DNA of 44,683 nt from Bacteroidales bacterium (GCA_021740245.1 JAIPAE010000005.1:1-44683), one strand, 5' to 3'; counted from the first letter of the stretch, positions 33,650 through 42,809 are shown. The notes: generated by a model from the sequence alone, not told the origin. Numbers and translations: made by a program.

Positions 33650-36295
33650 ATGAACAAAATATTATTCTTCATCATATTATATTTTTTTAGCTGCTCTACT
33701 TTATTAGCACAAAATCAGACCAATGCTTATCAGTACTGGTTTAACGATGACTTTGATGCTGCTACAACAGTAGCTTTGGTTCCCGGGCAGACGGTAAATC
33801 TTCAAACAGATATAAATGCTTCCCATTTGACCATGGGGGTGCATATTTTCTATATCCGTTTCAGAGATAATAATGGTCTGTGGAGCAGTCCGCAAGCTCA
33901 GTTTGTTTACCGAATGCCTTCCTTGAGTTCCGGATTAATGAATAATGAAATTGCAGAATACCAATATTGGTTTGACGATGACTTTGATAATACCATAAAC
34001 CAAACAATAACCTCTTCCTCAAATTTTCAGCTAATTACTGGTATTGATGCGGCCGGTTTAAATCCCGGAGTTCATATTTTTTACATACGTTATAAAGACG
34101 ACAGAGGTCATTGGAGTTCACCCGTAGCACAGTTTTTCTATAAATTACCGGAACAAGTCTCAGTTCAGGCTAATGGCGTTACACACTATCAATATTGGTT
34201 TGACAATGACTTTAATAATGCCGTAAACCAAACGATATCCTCTTCTTCCAAATTTCAGTTCATTACAGGTGTTGATGCAACAGGTTTAAATTCCGGAGTA
34301 CATATTTTCTATCTTCGCTTTAAAGACGAAAGAGGACAATGGAGCAGTCCGGTTGCGCAATTCTTTTACAAACTTGCTATCCCTTCAGGTGGATCATTAT
34401 CCCATGATATTACAGCTTATCAGTATTGGTTTGACGGTGCTTTTGATCAAGCTGTTTTCGAGCCTGTGGCCGGGACTCAAAATCTGCTCCTGGCTACAGA
34501 TATTGATGCGGGAAACCTACAAAATGGAGTGCATATTTTCTATATCCGCTTTTTAAATAGCAGCGGGCAGTGGAGTATTCCTGCTACTCAGTTTATTTAT
34601 AAACTTCAGGAAAGTCAAGCAATGAATAATTCCATCATTGCATATCGATATTGGTTTGATCATGATGTTGACAGTGCTCAGGAAAATCTTGTTCTTCCTT
34701 CTCAGACCTTCTTATCATTACAGGAAGAAATTGATATGACACAAATGTGGAAAGGAGCATATACCTTGCATTATCAATTTAAAGATACTTTAGGAATGTG
34801 GTCTTCTCCAACGGTGGATACCATTGAAAAAATATCGCTGCCCATTGCTGAATTTTCCTATAACCGGATTGAAAGCTGTGACTCAACGATTGTTGATTTT
34901 CAAAATTTAAGCATTGACGGGGATACGTATTTTTGGGACTTTGATGACGGTACCACAAGTTCAGATTCTGCTTCATCTCATGTGTATTATGGAACGGGAA
35001 ATTACAATGTAAGTCTCACTGTTACGGACACATTAACCAATGCTGACAGCACAGTAACGGAAACAATTCATATTACCGGGCATACTGGCAGCTCAATTTA
35101 TGAAGTGGTTTGTGATGAATATCTGGCACCATCAGGATCTGTTTATACTTCATCCGGAATCTATTATGATACCATTACGAATGCGGCAATGTGCGATTCT
35201 GTCATACAAATTGACTTAACCGTGCTTACAAGCACTTCTGCTCAGATAAGTAGGCATGCCTGCGATTCATTTATTACTCCCTCAGGACAAATCTTGAACA
35301 GCTCAGGGATCTATTTTGATACCATTGCGAATGCAGCCGGCTGCGACAGCATTATTGAAATCGATCTTGATCTGGGAGCAACAACTTTTGCCACAATCAA
35401 CGAAAATGCCTGCGATTCATTTATTTCCCCTTCAGGGAATATCTATACGACCAGCGGATTGTATCACGATACAATCCTGAATTCTTCTTCCTGCGACAGT
35501 ATCATTGAAATCAATCTGAATATCAAAGAAAGTACTTCTTCTTTCCAGACACTGCAAGTGTGTGATGCCTATCATTCGCCTGCTGGAAATATTTATACGA
35601 CTTCAGGTGTCTATTATGATACCATTACGAACGCGGTAATGTGCGATTCTGTCATACAAACTGACTTAACGGTGCTTGCGAGCACTTCTGCTCAGATTAA
35701 TACGCATGCCTGCGATTCATTTGTTGCTCCCTCAGGACAGTTATTATACAACTCAGGTGTCTATTTTGACACAATTACGAATACAGCCGGTTGCGACAGC
35801 ATCATTGAAATAGATATTGAGGTTATGTCCATTGACAGCTCGGTAACGGTCTATCAGGACAGTTTATATGCAAACCAGGATAGTGCAATTTATCAGTGGT
35901 TGAATTGCGATAGCAACTATACTGCAATACCTGGTGCAACCAACCAAATGTTTCTACCCGATAACAATGGCAATTATGCTGTGGAAATCCAATTGAATGG
36001 ATGTATGAAAGTATCGGAATGTTATAATATTTCCGGCATGTATGTTAAATCTGAAGAATTTAAAGGAGTCGTCGTTTTTCCAAATCCAACGCAGGGAATA
36101 GTGAATATTGATTTCCCTGACATCGAGCAAAATGTGCTAGTATCTGTTTATGATCTTACCGGTAGCCTGGTACATCATATTTCTGATGAAAATATAAAAC
36201 AAATGCAGTTTACAATTGATAAACCCAAGGCAGTATATTTTATTCGGATTTTGGCTGATAATGAAGAATATTCCGGAAAAATAGTTATTGAATAA
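33650..36295 (+). CDS. multi-repeat extracellular protein with PKD domain and T9SS type A sorting signal
   Basis: 881 aa with signal peptide (IILYFFSCSTLLAQ). Five repeats of about 75 residues (pattern YQYWFDDDF...GVHIFYIRFKD..GQWSSPVAQFFYKL) fill residues 25-400. A PKD domain follows (about 400-480; FWDFDDGTTSSDSASSHVYYGTGNYNVSLTVTD). Then come five units of about 50 residues (CDSFISPSGNIYTTSG...GCDSIIEI) up to about 730, and a C-terminal domain starting VFPNPTQGIVNIDF, the Por/T9SS type A signal. It is probably a cell-surface adhesin-like or structural protein. Repeats 1-2 and 4-5 of the second set are about 91% identical in DNA. Confidence 0.9.
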   Translation: MNKILFFIILYFFSCSTLLAQNQTNAYQYWFNDDFDAATTVALVPGQTVNLQTDINASHLTMGVHIFYIRFRDNNGLWSSPQAQFVYRMPSLSSGLMNNEIAEYQYWFDDDFDNTINQTITSSSNFQLITGIDAAGLNPGVHIFYIRYKDDRGHWSSPVAQFFYKLPEQVSVQANGVTHYQYWFDNDFNNAVNQTISSSSKFQFITGVDATGLNSGVHIFYLRFKDERGQWSSPVAQFFYKLAIPSGGSLSHDITAYQYWFDGAFDQAVFEPVAGTQNLLLATDIDAGNLQNGVHIFYIRFLNSSGQWSIPATQFIYKLQESQAMNNSIIAYRYWFDHDVDSAQENLVLPSQTFLSLQEEIDMTQMWKGAYTLHYQFKDTLGMWSSPTVDTIEKISLPIAEFSYNRIESCDSTIVDFQNLSIDGDTYFWDFDDGTTSSDSASSHVYYGTGNYNVSLTVTDTLTNADSTVTETIHITGHTGSSIYEVVCDEYLAPSGSVYTSSGIYYDTITNAAMCDSVIQIDLTVLTSTSAQISRHACDSFITPSGQILNSSGIYFDTIANAAGCDSIIEIDLDLGATTFATINENACDSFISPSGNIYTTSGLYHDTILNSSSCDSIIEINLNIKESTSSFQTLQVCDAYHSPAGNIYTTSGVYYDTITNAVMCDSVIQTDLTVLASTSAQINTHACDSFVAPSGQLLYNSGVYFDTITNTAGCDSIIEIDIEVMSIDSSVTVYQDSLYANQDSAIYQWLNCDSNYTAIPGATNQMFLPDNNGNYAVEIQLNGCMKVSECYNISGMYVKSEEFKGVVVFPNPTQGIVNIDFPDIEQNVLVSVYDLTGSLVHHISDENIKQMQFTIDKPKAVYFIRILADNEEYSGKIVIE
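35161..35740 (+). repeat. internal near-identical 130 bp duplication, 450 bp apart
   Basis: Bases 35161-35290 and 35611-35740 differ at 12 of 130 positions and are exactly 450 bp (three 50-codon units) apart, inside the T9SS cargo gene. The frame is preserved. Confidence 0.85.
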
Positions 36296-36382
36296 TCTGA
36301 TTGTTTAACTTACAGCAGGCGGGGGCATTGGAAATCAAAAATATACGGATGCCTTAAAGCAATAAAACATTCATCATAATTA

Positions 36383-36408
36383 AGGCTAACACACACGACC
36401 ATGATTGC
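36383..36408. repeat. dispersed palindromic repeat, copy 3 (diverged)
   Basis: TAAGGCTAACACACACGACC then ATGATT matches TAAGGCGGAACACACACGCGG then ATGATT of the 42.9 kb copy; the module alone agrees at 15 of 18 positions. The left half of the palindrome is eroded. Confidence 0.4.
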
Positions 36409-36545
36409 AATGGATGTTCCATCTGACCATTGAAAAATAAAATAAAAACTGATGAAAAAAAATACTTTTATCTACTAACTTTCGGTATAACAATTGCTAC
36501 CGGTGTTTGTCAGATTGTAAATAAAATCTCAAAGTGTAAAAAATG

Positions 36546-36576
36546 TTTGTTCATTTATGGTTAAACCATATTTTTG
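36546..36576 (+). promoter_or_regulatory. promoter with perfect spacer dyad upstream of ResB-CcsA
   Basis: TTTG (36546-36549), 19 nt, TATTTTTG (36569-36576) is a full Bacteroidetes promoter, 28 bp before the ATG. The spacer holds the perfect dyad ATGGTT-A-AACCAT (36557-36569), which ends on the first base of the -7 box. A dimeric regulator bound there would cover the promoter. Confidence 0.6.
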
Positions 36577-36604
36577 AAAACTATAAGCAATTCCGAAACT
36601 TCTT

Positions 36605-39310
36605 ATGCGAAAACATCTGCAATTTTTTTTTAGTTTCCGGTTTATGGGGTTGCTGTTTGCTCTCCTTGTAATATCTATGGCAACAGCTACTTTCATAGAA
36701 AATGATCACGGCAGCCGGGCAGCTTTCGAGTTGGTTTATGGCTCAGTGTGGTTTGAGATACTGATGGTGCTTACCATGATCAATCTTGCAGGAAGGTTAA
36801 TCATTGACAGGCTATACCGAAAAGAAAAGATCAGTGTGATGCTTTTTCACCTGGCATTCATTATAATCATACTGGGTGGAGGCATTACAAGGTATTTCGG
36901 AGAAGAAGGAACTATACACCTGAGAGAAGGAGAAACAAAGGATTATTTCCTCAGCCATATTCCTTATTTGCAAGCAGAGGTTATAAACGACAGCGGAGAA
37001 GTTGCAGACCAACATCATCAGGCTTTTTCTGTGACACTAATTACTGAAGACAGTTACCGGCACACTTTCAGCCTTGCAGGAGAAAAATTTACACTGGAAT
37101 ATCAGGGTTATATAGAAGATGCGACAAAGATTAAGCCACATGCTCCGCGTAGGGAAGACCCCATGACCGATGCCATGGTGTTTGAGATAACAGGACCGGC
37201 AGAAGCACAGGATATCTTTCTCTGGATGAACGACCGGGAAGTGAAGCCTGCTGCCTTTTCTCATGACGGCCACATCCTGCGGATTGATTATGGGTCGCGC
37301 CACATCAGCATGCCATTCAGCCTTCAGCTAAAAAATTTCATCCTTGAACGATATCCCGGTTCCGGCACCCCATCATCATTTAAGAGTAAGCTGTTGTTGA
37401 ATGACGGAAGGCAGGATAAACACGTGCAGGTAAGCATGAACAATGTCTTAAAATATCAGGGATACCGCATATTTCAGGATTCGTATGATAAAGATGAAAA
37501 AGGAAGCGTACTGGCTGTAAATCATGATCCTGTGGGAATGATCTTTACCTACACCGGCTACGGAATATTGTTTTTATTTATCATCATCAGCCTGCTTAAT
37601 CCTAATTCATTATTTCGGAAGATTACAGCCGGCAGGTGGAAACAAACCGCAATAAAATCCGGCCTTGTACTTATCATTCTGGCTTCCGGTATTTCCGGTC
37701 TTCAGGCACAGGGTTGGGCACCACAGGAAGAAGTAGCACATGAATTCGGCAAAATACTGGTTCAGGACAGGAACGGGCGTACCAAGCCAATTTACACGCT
37801 CAGTCATGAAATCCTGCGCAAGGTTTACCGTGATGATCAATATAAAGGCTTAGGGCCGGTGCAGGTATTTATGGGCATCATGTTTGATTCGAATAGATGG
37901 CTCAACGAACCTTTGATTAAGGTATCCGATGAAAACATTCGTGAGATGGCAGGCCTGCAGGGTGAATATGCAGCAGTCTCCGACCTGGTGAACCTGCAAA
38001 CAGGCGAATACCTGCTGCAGCAACAGGTACAGGCAATTTACAATAAAACACCTGCTACCCGGAATAAACCGGATAAAAAAATTCTGAAGGTAGATGAAAG
38101 GTTGAATATTGTTACCATGATTGTAAGAGGTGATTTGCTGAAGATATTTCCGGTGGAAGGTGACCCTCACAACTGGATTAGCCCGTTTGAAGACTCCCTG
38201 CATGCTCCCGGAGTTGGGGATTCGGTATTTATGTCAGGATCAATGGAAAACATATTTATGTCTGTAAAAAGCGGAAAGGTAAAGCAGGCAATCCAGCAGA
38301 TACAAAAGCTCAAAAATTATCAGCGTGAGCATGCCGGCTATGAGTTGCCTTCGTCTTCAAAAGTACAGGCAGAAATTTTTTACCACAAGAGCGGGTTCTA
38401 TGGAAAACTGTTCCCGTTATACATGACCGCCGGCTTCCTGTTTCTTATCATCCTGATATATAATTTACTACATGGACAAAAACCTCACCGTTGGACATTG
38501 ATCCTGATGATTGCTCTGATGAGTGCCGGACTGCTGGTTCATACTGCAGGAATAGGACTTCGTTGGTATATAGCCGAACGTGCTCCCCTGAGTAACGGAT
38601 ATGAAACCATGGTTTTTATATCGTGGGTAGCAATCCTTGCCGGTCTGCTTTACGCCAGGCGCTCTCCTCTGGCTCTGGCTTCCACTGCCTTGCTTGCCGG
38701 CTTTACCCTCATGGTAGCCCGCCTCAGCTTTATGGACCCAGGTATAACTGCACTGATGCCCGTGCTGAACTCATACTGGCTCACACTTCATGTTTCCGTA
38801 ATCACAGCGAGTTACGCCTTCCTGGGAATGGGCGCTGTTTTAGGACTGATCTGCCTTATTTTATTCATCCTGATAAAACCATCCAATCGCGACAATATCC
38901 TGTCTACAATCAGAGAGCTGACAGTAATTAATTATAAAAGCCTTACCCTCGGGCTCTACATGCTTACTATCGGTACTTTTCTTGGAGCTATTTGGGCCAA
39001 TGAATCCTGGGGAAGATACTGGGGCTGGGATCCCAAAGAAACCTGGTCGCTAATTAGTATTATTGTTTACAGCTTTATTATACATTCTCATAAAATTCAG
39101 GCATTCCGTTCATTATTCGCTTTTAATACCTTGGCTTTGTTTGGCCTGAGCTCAATTCTAATGACTTATTTTGGTGTGAACTATTACCTGTCAGGACTGC
39201 ATTCATATGCCGGTGGCGACCCTGTACCAGTGCCTGCTATGCTTTATTTTACGGTAGCTGCCTTATTGATTCTGGCATTTTTTGCCCGGGTTAAAACCAA
39301 TAAGCTTTGA
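36605..39310 (+). CDS. ccsA: fused ResB-CcsA (System II) cytochrome c synthase
   Basis: 901 aa integral membrane protein. Residues 1-345 are ResB-like: two N-terminal TM helices (LLFALLVISMATATFIEN, VMLFHLAFIIIILGGGI), a periplasmic domain, then a TM near 315-335. A periplasmic stretch (about 365-590) precedes a CcsA/ResC part (600-901) with many TM helices and the haem-handling motif WGRYWGWDPKETWSL around Trp806. Exposed His in VHTAGIGLRWY and SYWLTLHVSVITASY fit the haem-binding set. It delivers and attaches haem to periplasmic CXXCH apocytochromes, two of which are encoded immediately downstream. That proximity suggests dedication to this locus. Confidence 0.94.
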   Translation: MRKHLQFFFSFRFMGLLFALLVISMATATFIENDHGSRAAFELVYGSVWFEILMVLTMINLAGRLIIDRLYRKEKISVMLFHLAFIIIILGGGITRYFGEEGTIHLREGETKDYFLSHIPYLQAEVINDSGEVADQHHQAFSVTLITEDSYRHTFSLAGEKFTLEYQGYIEDATKIKPHAPRREDPMTDAMVFEITGPAEAQDIFLWMNDREVKPAAFSHDGHILRIDYGSRHISMPFSLQLKNFILERYPGSGTPSSFKSKLLLNDGRQDKHVQVSMNNVLKYQGYRIFQDSYDKDEKGSVLAVNHDPVGMIFTYTGYGILFLFIIISLLNPNSLFRKITAGRWKQTAIKSGLVLIILASGISGLQAQGWAPQEEVAHEFGKILVQDRNGRTKPIYTLSHEILRKVYRDDQYKGLGPVQVFMGIMFDSNRWLNEPLIKVSDENIREMAGLQGEYAAVSDLVNLQTGEYLLQQQVQAIYNKTPATRNKPDKKILKVDERLNIVTMIVRGDLLKIFPVEGDPHNWISPFEDSLHAPGVGDSVFMSGSMENIFMSVKSGKVKQAIQQIQKLKNYQREHAGYELPSSSKVQAEIFYHKSGFYGKLFPLYMTAGFLFLIILIYNLLHGQKPHRWTLILMIALMSAGLLVHTAGIGLRWYIAERAPLSNGYETMVFISWVAILAGLLYARRSPLALASTALLAGFTLMVARLSFMDPGITALMPVLNSYWLTLHVSVITASYAFLGMGAVLGLICLILFILIKPSNRDNILSTIRELTVINYKSLTLGLYMLTIGTFLGAIWANESWGRYWGWDPKETWSLISIIVYSFIIHSHKIQAFRSLFAFNTLALFGLSSILMTYFGVNYYLSGLHSYAGGDPVPVPAMLYFTVAALLILAFFARVKTNKL

Positions 39311-39384
39311 GCTCTGCTATTGATGACGGATATTGATTTTGTTCATACTTCTTGTAATTTATAACTATTATAAATACACTACAA

Positions 39385-39419
39385 AGCAGCCCAATAGCTT
39401 GTGTTGCTGCTCTTTTTTT
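39385..39419 (+). terminator. intrinsic terminator or attenuator after ccsA
   Basis: AGCAGC (39385-39390), a 15 nt loop, GCTGCT (39406-39411), then CTTTTTTT. The 6 bp GC-rich stem followed by seven T is terminator-like. With 38 bp left before the next ATG, it may reduce read-through from ccsA into the pentaheme gene. Confidence 0.6.
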
Positions 39420-39456
39420 AATAAATTTGGAATCAACTCTTTTAATTACTGTTAGT

Positions 39457-40806
39457 ATGGAACTTAAACCTATACTATTCTTTTCTGCCCTTCTTATCCT
39501 AATTACCAGCTTCGTGGCCAGCGAGGTCAGGAAAGATCAATTCGGCGAGTTCAAATATGACGATTTTGATAAGCCGGGAAAATGCAAAACCTGCCATAAT
39601 GCTTTTTACCAGCAATGGAAGCAGTCTATGATGTCTAAGGCATATACCCATCACTGGGATGAAATAGAATACTTTCAGCTTGCGGTAGCCCATTCGGAAA
39701 ACGACCCGGAAATGGCCAAAGTCCATGAAGGTTGCAATGGCTGCCATACGCCCATGGCCTGGCTCTCCGGTGATGTACCCCCGCCAAAGCCTGAAGAAGG
39801 ATCAAGAGCCAATGAGTCGGTTTCATGCGAGGTATGTCACCTTATCAAAGGAATCAATGGCGATACAGCCTTTAATTTCAACTACATAATGACCAGCGGC
39901 GATACTAAATACAGCTCCCGAAAAGGAGAAACGGATTCGCCGGAACACAAGATTGTGAGATCAAAACTGCACAGCAGCGCAAAATTCTGCGGCATCTGTC
40001 ACAACGAAAAAAGCACCTTTGGTGCCTGGGTGAAATCCACACAACTGGAATGGGAAGAAGGCCCTTATTCAAAAGAAGGTGTCCAGTGTCAGGATTGCCA
40101 TATGACCGAAGCAAACTCCCGCACCGCTCGAATGGGTGTAAAATATCCTGACGCCAAACTACATTTGTTCCACGGAGCTCATGATCCCGGTAAACTCAAC
40201 GGAGTGATCGAACTGCGCGTACAACCTGATGTGAACGAAACGGTTCCGGGAGGGGTAGCCGTTTTTACCGTGGCATTATTCAACCAGAAAACCGGACATA
40301 AATTCCCCACCGGATCGGTAGAAGACCGAATCGTGTGGCTGCACGTAGAAGCAGAGGACGAAAAGGGAAACATCTATCATCTGAAAGTGGATAAAAAAGA
40401 ATTTGAAGGTGAAGAATATACCATTGCAAGTAATGAACTGGCTTATCAGGATATGGGTGTTCCATTACAGAAGCCTGACTTTAAAGGCGTGAAGCGTGAG
40501 GATGTTCCGGTAGGAGACCGCATTTTCCGTATGCCGTATTTCGATCCACAGGGAAGAATGACCCTGATGCAATGGAATACCAAGTCGCTGGGCGTGGACT
40601 ACCGTATCGGCCCCAGAGAAACCAAACTGGAGACTTTCACCTTCAACCTGCCCTATGAAGTAGCACCGGGTAAACTTAAAGTAACAGCCGTGCTGAACTA
40701 CCGGCTGTTGGTAAAACCAGTTGGAGAATTCCTGAACGTTCCTGAAGAGGAATATGCCATTCATGAAATCAACCGTCATTCTACAGAAATAACCGTGTTA
40801 CCTTAA
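39457..40806 (+). CDS. exported pentaheme c-type cytochrome (cytochrome c554-like)
   Basis: 449 aa from the Met at 39457 (MELKPILFFSALLILITSFVAS signal); an in-frame ATG 30 bp earlier is not preferred. Five CXXCH sites lie in the N-terminal half: Cys43 (CKTCH), Cys93 (CNGCH), Cys124 (CEVCH), Cys178 (CGICH) and Cys211 (CQDCH), with spare His (HHW, HLFHGAH) as possible axial ligands. Residues 245-449 contain no haem site and look like a beta-sandwich (VPGGVAVFTVALFNQKTGHKFPTG). The fold resembles the cytochrome c554/c' group; function (electron carrier or reductase) is not fixed by sequence. It sits between the haem lyase and the cytochrome-porin. Confidence 0.9.
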   Translation: MELKPILFFSALLILITSFVASEVRKDQFGEFKYDDFDKPGKCKTCHNAFYQQWKQSMMSKAYTHHWDEIEYFQLAVAHSENDPEMAKVHEGCNGCHTPMAWLSGDVPPPKPEEGSRANESVSCEVCHLIKGINGDTAFNFNYIMTSGDTKYSSRKGETDSPEHKIVRSKLHSSAKFCGICHNEKSTFGAWVKSTQLEWEEGPYSKEGVQCQDCHMTEANSRTARMGVKYPDAKLHLFHGAHDPGKLNGVIELRVQPDVNETVPGGVAVFTVALFNQKTGHKFPTGSVEDRIVWLHVEAEDEKGNIYHLKVDKKEFEGEEYTIASNELAYQDMGVPLQKPDFKGVKREDVPVGDRIFRMPYFDPQGRMTLMQWNTKSLGVDYRIGPRETKLETFTFNLPYEVAPGKLKVTAVLNYRLLVKPVGEFLNVPEEEYAIHEINRHSTEITVLP

Positions 40807-40907
40807 AAAAAATAAAATCGGATGAACTGCCCATGATCTACTGACATAAACTTGCATGATTATTAAGAAACTATAAATATTGTATGGCGTACATTTGACA
40901 TATTATA

Positions 40908-40934
40908 GCGAGCTCACCCGCTTTAAGCGAGAGC
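40908..40934. repeat. dispersed palindromic repeat, copy 4 (inverted, diverged)
   Basis: Reverse complement of 40908-40931 reads CTCGCTTAAAGCGGG then TGAGCTCGC, comparable with CCGCCTAAGGCGG then AACACACACGC. The centre CGCTT-T-AAGCG (40919-40929) is a 5 bp dyad. It lies 19-45 bp before the cytochrome-porin start codon. Confidence 0.35.
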
Positions 40935-40952
40935 CATTAAAATTATAATCGT

Positions 40953-42152
40953 ATGAAACAAAAACTACTCTTTACCTTATTATTGTGTATTGCATTTGGA
41001 TTTATCGCTGAGAAAAGTTTTGCAACACCTGCATTTGCCCGGAAATACAGGCTTAGCTGTAAAACCTGTCATACTCCTTCTATGCCAAAGCTGAAACCTT
41101 ATGGCGATACCTTTGCCGGAAACGGGTTTAAGCTTTCAGATGAAGAAGCTCCACGCTATTTCGTGCCTGCCGGTGATGATAAATTGTCGCTGATACGAAA
41201 CTTCCCTCTGGCAGTGAGAATGGACGGCTTTCTAACGTACAACTACAGCAACAGTGAACAAAGTGACTTCCAGTCTCCATACCTCCTCAAACTACTATCG
41301 GGAGGACAGGTGAGTAACAACCTGGCTTATTATTTCTATTTCTACATGGATGAAAGAGGTAAAGTAGCAGGTGTGGAAGATGCTTTTCTTATGTATAATG
41401 ATTTGTTTAACATTGATCTGGATATTTACCTGGGTCAGTTCCAGGTGTCAGACCCCCTGTTTAAAAGGGAACTCCGCCTCACATTGGAAGACTATCGCCT
41501 CTATACGTCACAGATCGGGATTTCGGATATCAACCTGAAATATGATAAAGGGGTTATGATTACCCTGGGGTTAAATACAGGCACCTCATTCGTGCTGGAA
41601 ATTGTTAACGGGAACGGGATAACGGAATCGCACGAGCACTTGTTTGACAAAGATAAGTACAAGAGCTATGTCGGTCGAATATCACAGGACATAGGGGATT
41701 TTCTGCGGATCGGTGGTTTTGCCTATACAGGCCGTGAAAAGCAGCAGAATATTTTTGATGATGACTTAACCAACGATGTGTTTGTCTGGGGACCTGATCT
41801 TACCTTGTCGGTTACTGATATGTTTGAACTCAACGCTCAGTACCTCAAACGTATGGATTCTAAGGTTTTTCCTCATGAAAACAGTCTTGTTACCTATAAC
41901 GATATTGAAACTACCGGTATGTTGGCTGAATTGCTGTACATGCCCAAGGGCGATGACAGCAACTGGTATCTGATGGGTATGTTTAATGATGTTCAAAGTG
42001 ACTATGATCAGGCCGGATATCGCTCTTATGCTTTTCATGCAGGTTATCTGATGAGAAGGAACGTACGTCTGGCTGCAGAGTATTCGCTGGTGGATGATCA
42101 TAACTGGGGCGAATACAACAAATTCAGCGTGGGTTTTGTGGCGGGTTTTTAG
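40953..42152 (+). CDS. monohaem cytochrome-porin fusion, Cyc2-like architecture
   Basis: 399 aa. Signal peptide (1-24, ending KSFA), then mature TPAFARKYRLSCKTCH with the single CXXCH at Cys36-His40, about 12 residues into the mature protein, then PKLKPYGDTFAGNGFKL. The remaining roughly 330 residues alternate polar and aromatic/hydrophobic residues in strands separated by turns (VRMDGFLTYNYSN, LAYYFYFYMDERG, LRIGGFAYTGREKQ, DLTLSVTDMFELNAQYLK, NWYLMGMFNDVQSD, VRLAAEYSLVDDHNW), and the chain ends in FSVGFVAGF, a BAM-type terminal Phe. A FAR-x-C-x-x-C-H-P-L-G-F-G pattern plus a barrel of about 400 aa is the layout of Cyc2 Fe(II) oxidases. Equivalence of function is inference. Confidence 0.8.
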   Translation: MKQKLLFTLLLCIAFGFIAEKSFATPAFARKYRLSCKTCHTPSMPKLKPYGDTFAGNGFKLSDEEAPRYFVPAGDDKLSLIRNFPLAVRMDGFLTYNYSNSEQSDFQSPYLLKLLSGGQVSNNLAYYFYFYMDERGKVAGVEDAFLMYNDLFNIDLDIYLGQFQVSDPLFKRELRLTLEDYRLYTSQIGISDINLKYDKGVMITLGLNTGTSFVLEIVNGNGITESHEHLFDKDKYKSYVGRISQDIGDFLRIGGFAYTGREKQQNIFDDDLTNDVFVWGPDLTLSVTDMFELNAQYLKRMDSKVFPHENSLVTYNDIETTGMLAELLYMPKGDDSNWYLMGMFNDVQSDYDQAGYRSYAFHAGYLMRRNVRLAAEYSLVDDHNWGEYNKFSVGFVAGF

Positions 42153-42809
42153 GCTGAATCATTTTATCGGAGATATTACCGGAATATTTTATCTTTAATG
42201 CATAGCACAGAAGGAGAGCCCATGCTATCAAATCCTGTGGCGTGTGTCAATAATTTTTTTCTTGATTCATTAATTGTGCCAGTGTTTTATCCTTTCCTGT
42301 TTTCTCGAAAAAATCGTACCACCCGGTAATATTTTTATACCTTTATAAAACAAATCCAATCCGTGGAAAGAAACAGAACCTGGGATGGTTTTAAGACAGG
42401 ACTGTGGTTAGCAACAGGCCAGAAAACTGCTCCTGTGATAATTTACCTTTTGTTTGAAAAACAATATGAAAGATATGTCCATACAAAAGCAGCAAATGTC
42501 AGCACTTCTGTTCCAGCCTTCTATACTGCCATACACTGCTTACCTCTGCATCTTCTTCATAGATAGTTTTGTGTTATTTTGATAAAATGTAAAATAATGA
42601 AACTCTCTTGCACTGACTTACACAAAAGACGAAGAATAAAGCAGGGATTTCATGGGTTTAATTTGTAAAATGCTAATAAAATAACTCTTAGAATTGACTT
42701 TCAACATTTTTTTTACTATTTTCATATAAAGTTGCATAAATACTAATTTTTATGATAATTATGTCAGACTTATTCGGGTATTATAACAGCATTAACACAA
42801 TAAAACATC
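42153..42809. other. 657 bp intergenic region with possible gene debris
   Basis: AT-rich. On the minus strand a frame from 42342 to 42247 (31 codons; ITGWYDFFEKTGKDKTLAQL) looks like a protein end without a start and may be the relic of a lost gene. A 67-codon plus-strand frame (42363-42566) has no recognisable features. No strong terminator follows the cytochrome-porin gene. Confidence 0.5.

Larger units (their letters stand above)
36296..36604. other. 309 bp region upstream of the cytochrome locus
   Basis: Contains a diverged copy of the dispersed repeat (36383-36408), an AT-rich stretch, and the promoter with dyad described separately. No coding frame is visible. Confidence 0.6.

Noticed and set aside
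42363..42566. 67-codon plus-strand open frame after the cytochrome-porin gene
   Set aside because: No recognisable features and it sits in a decayed AT-rich region; kept only as part of the intergenic description.
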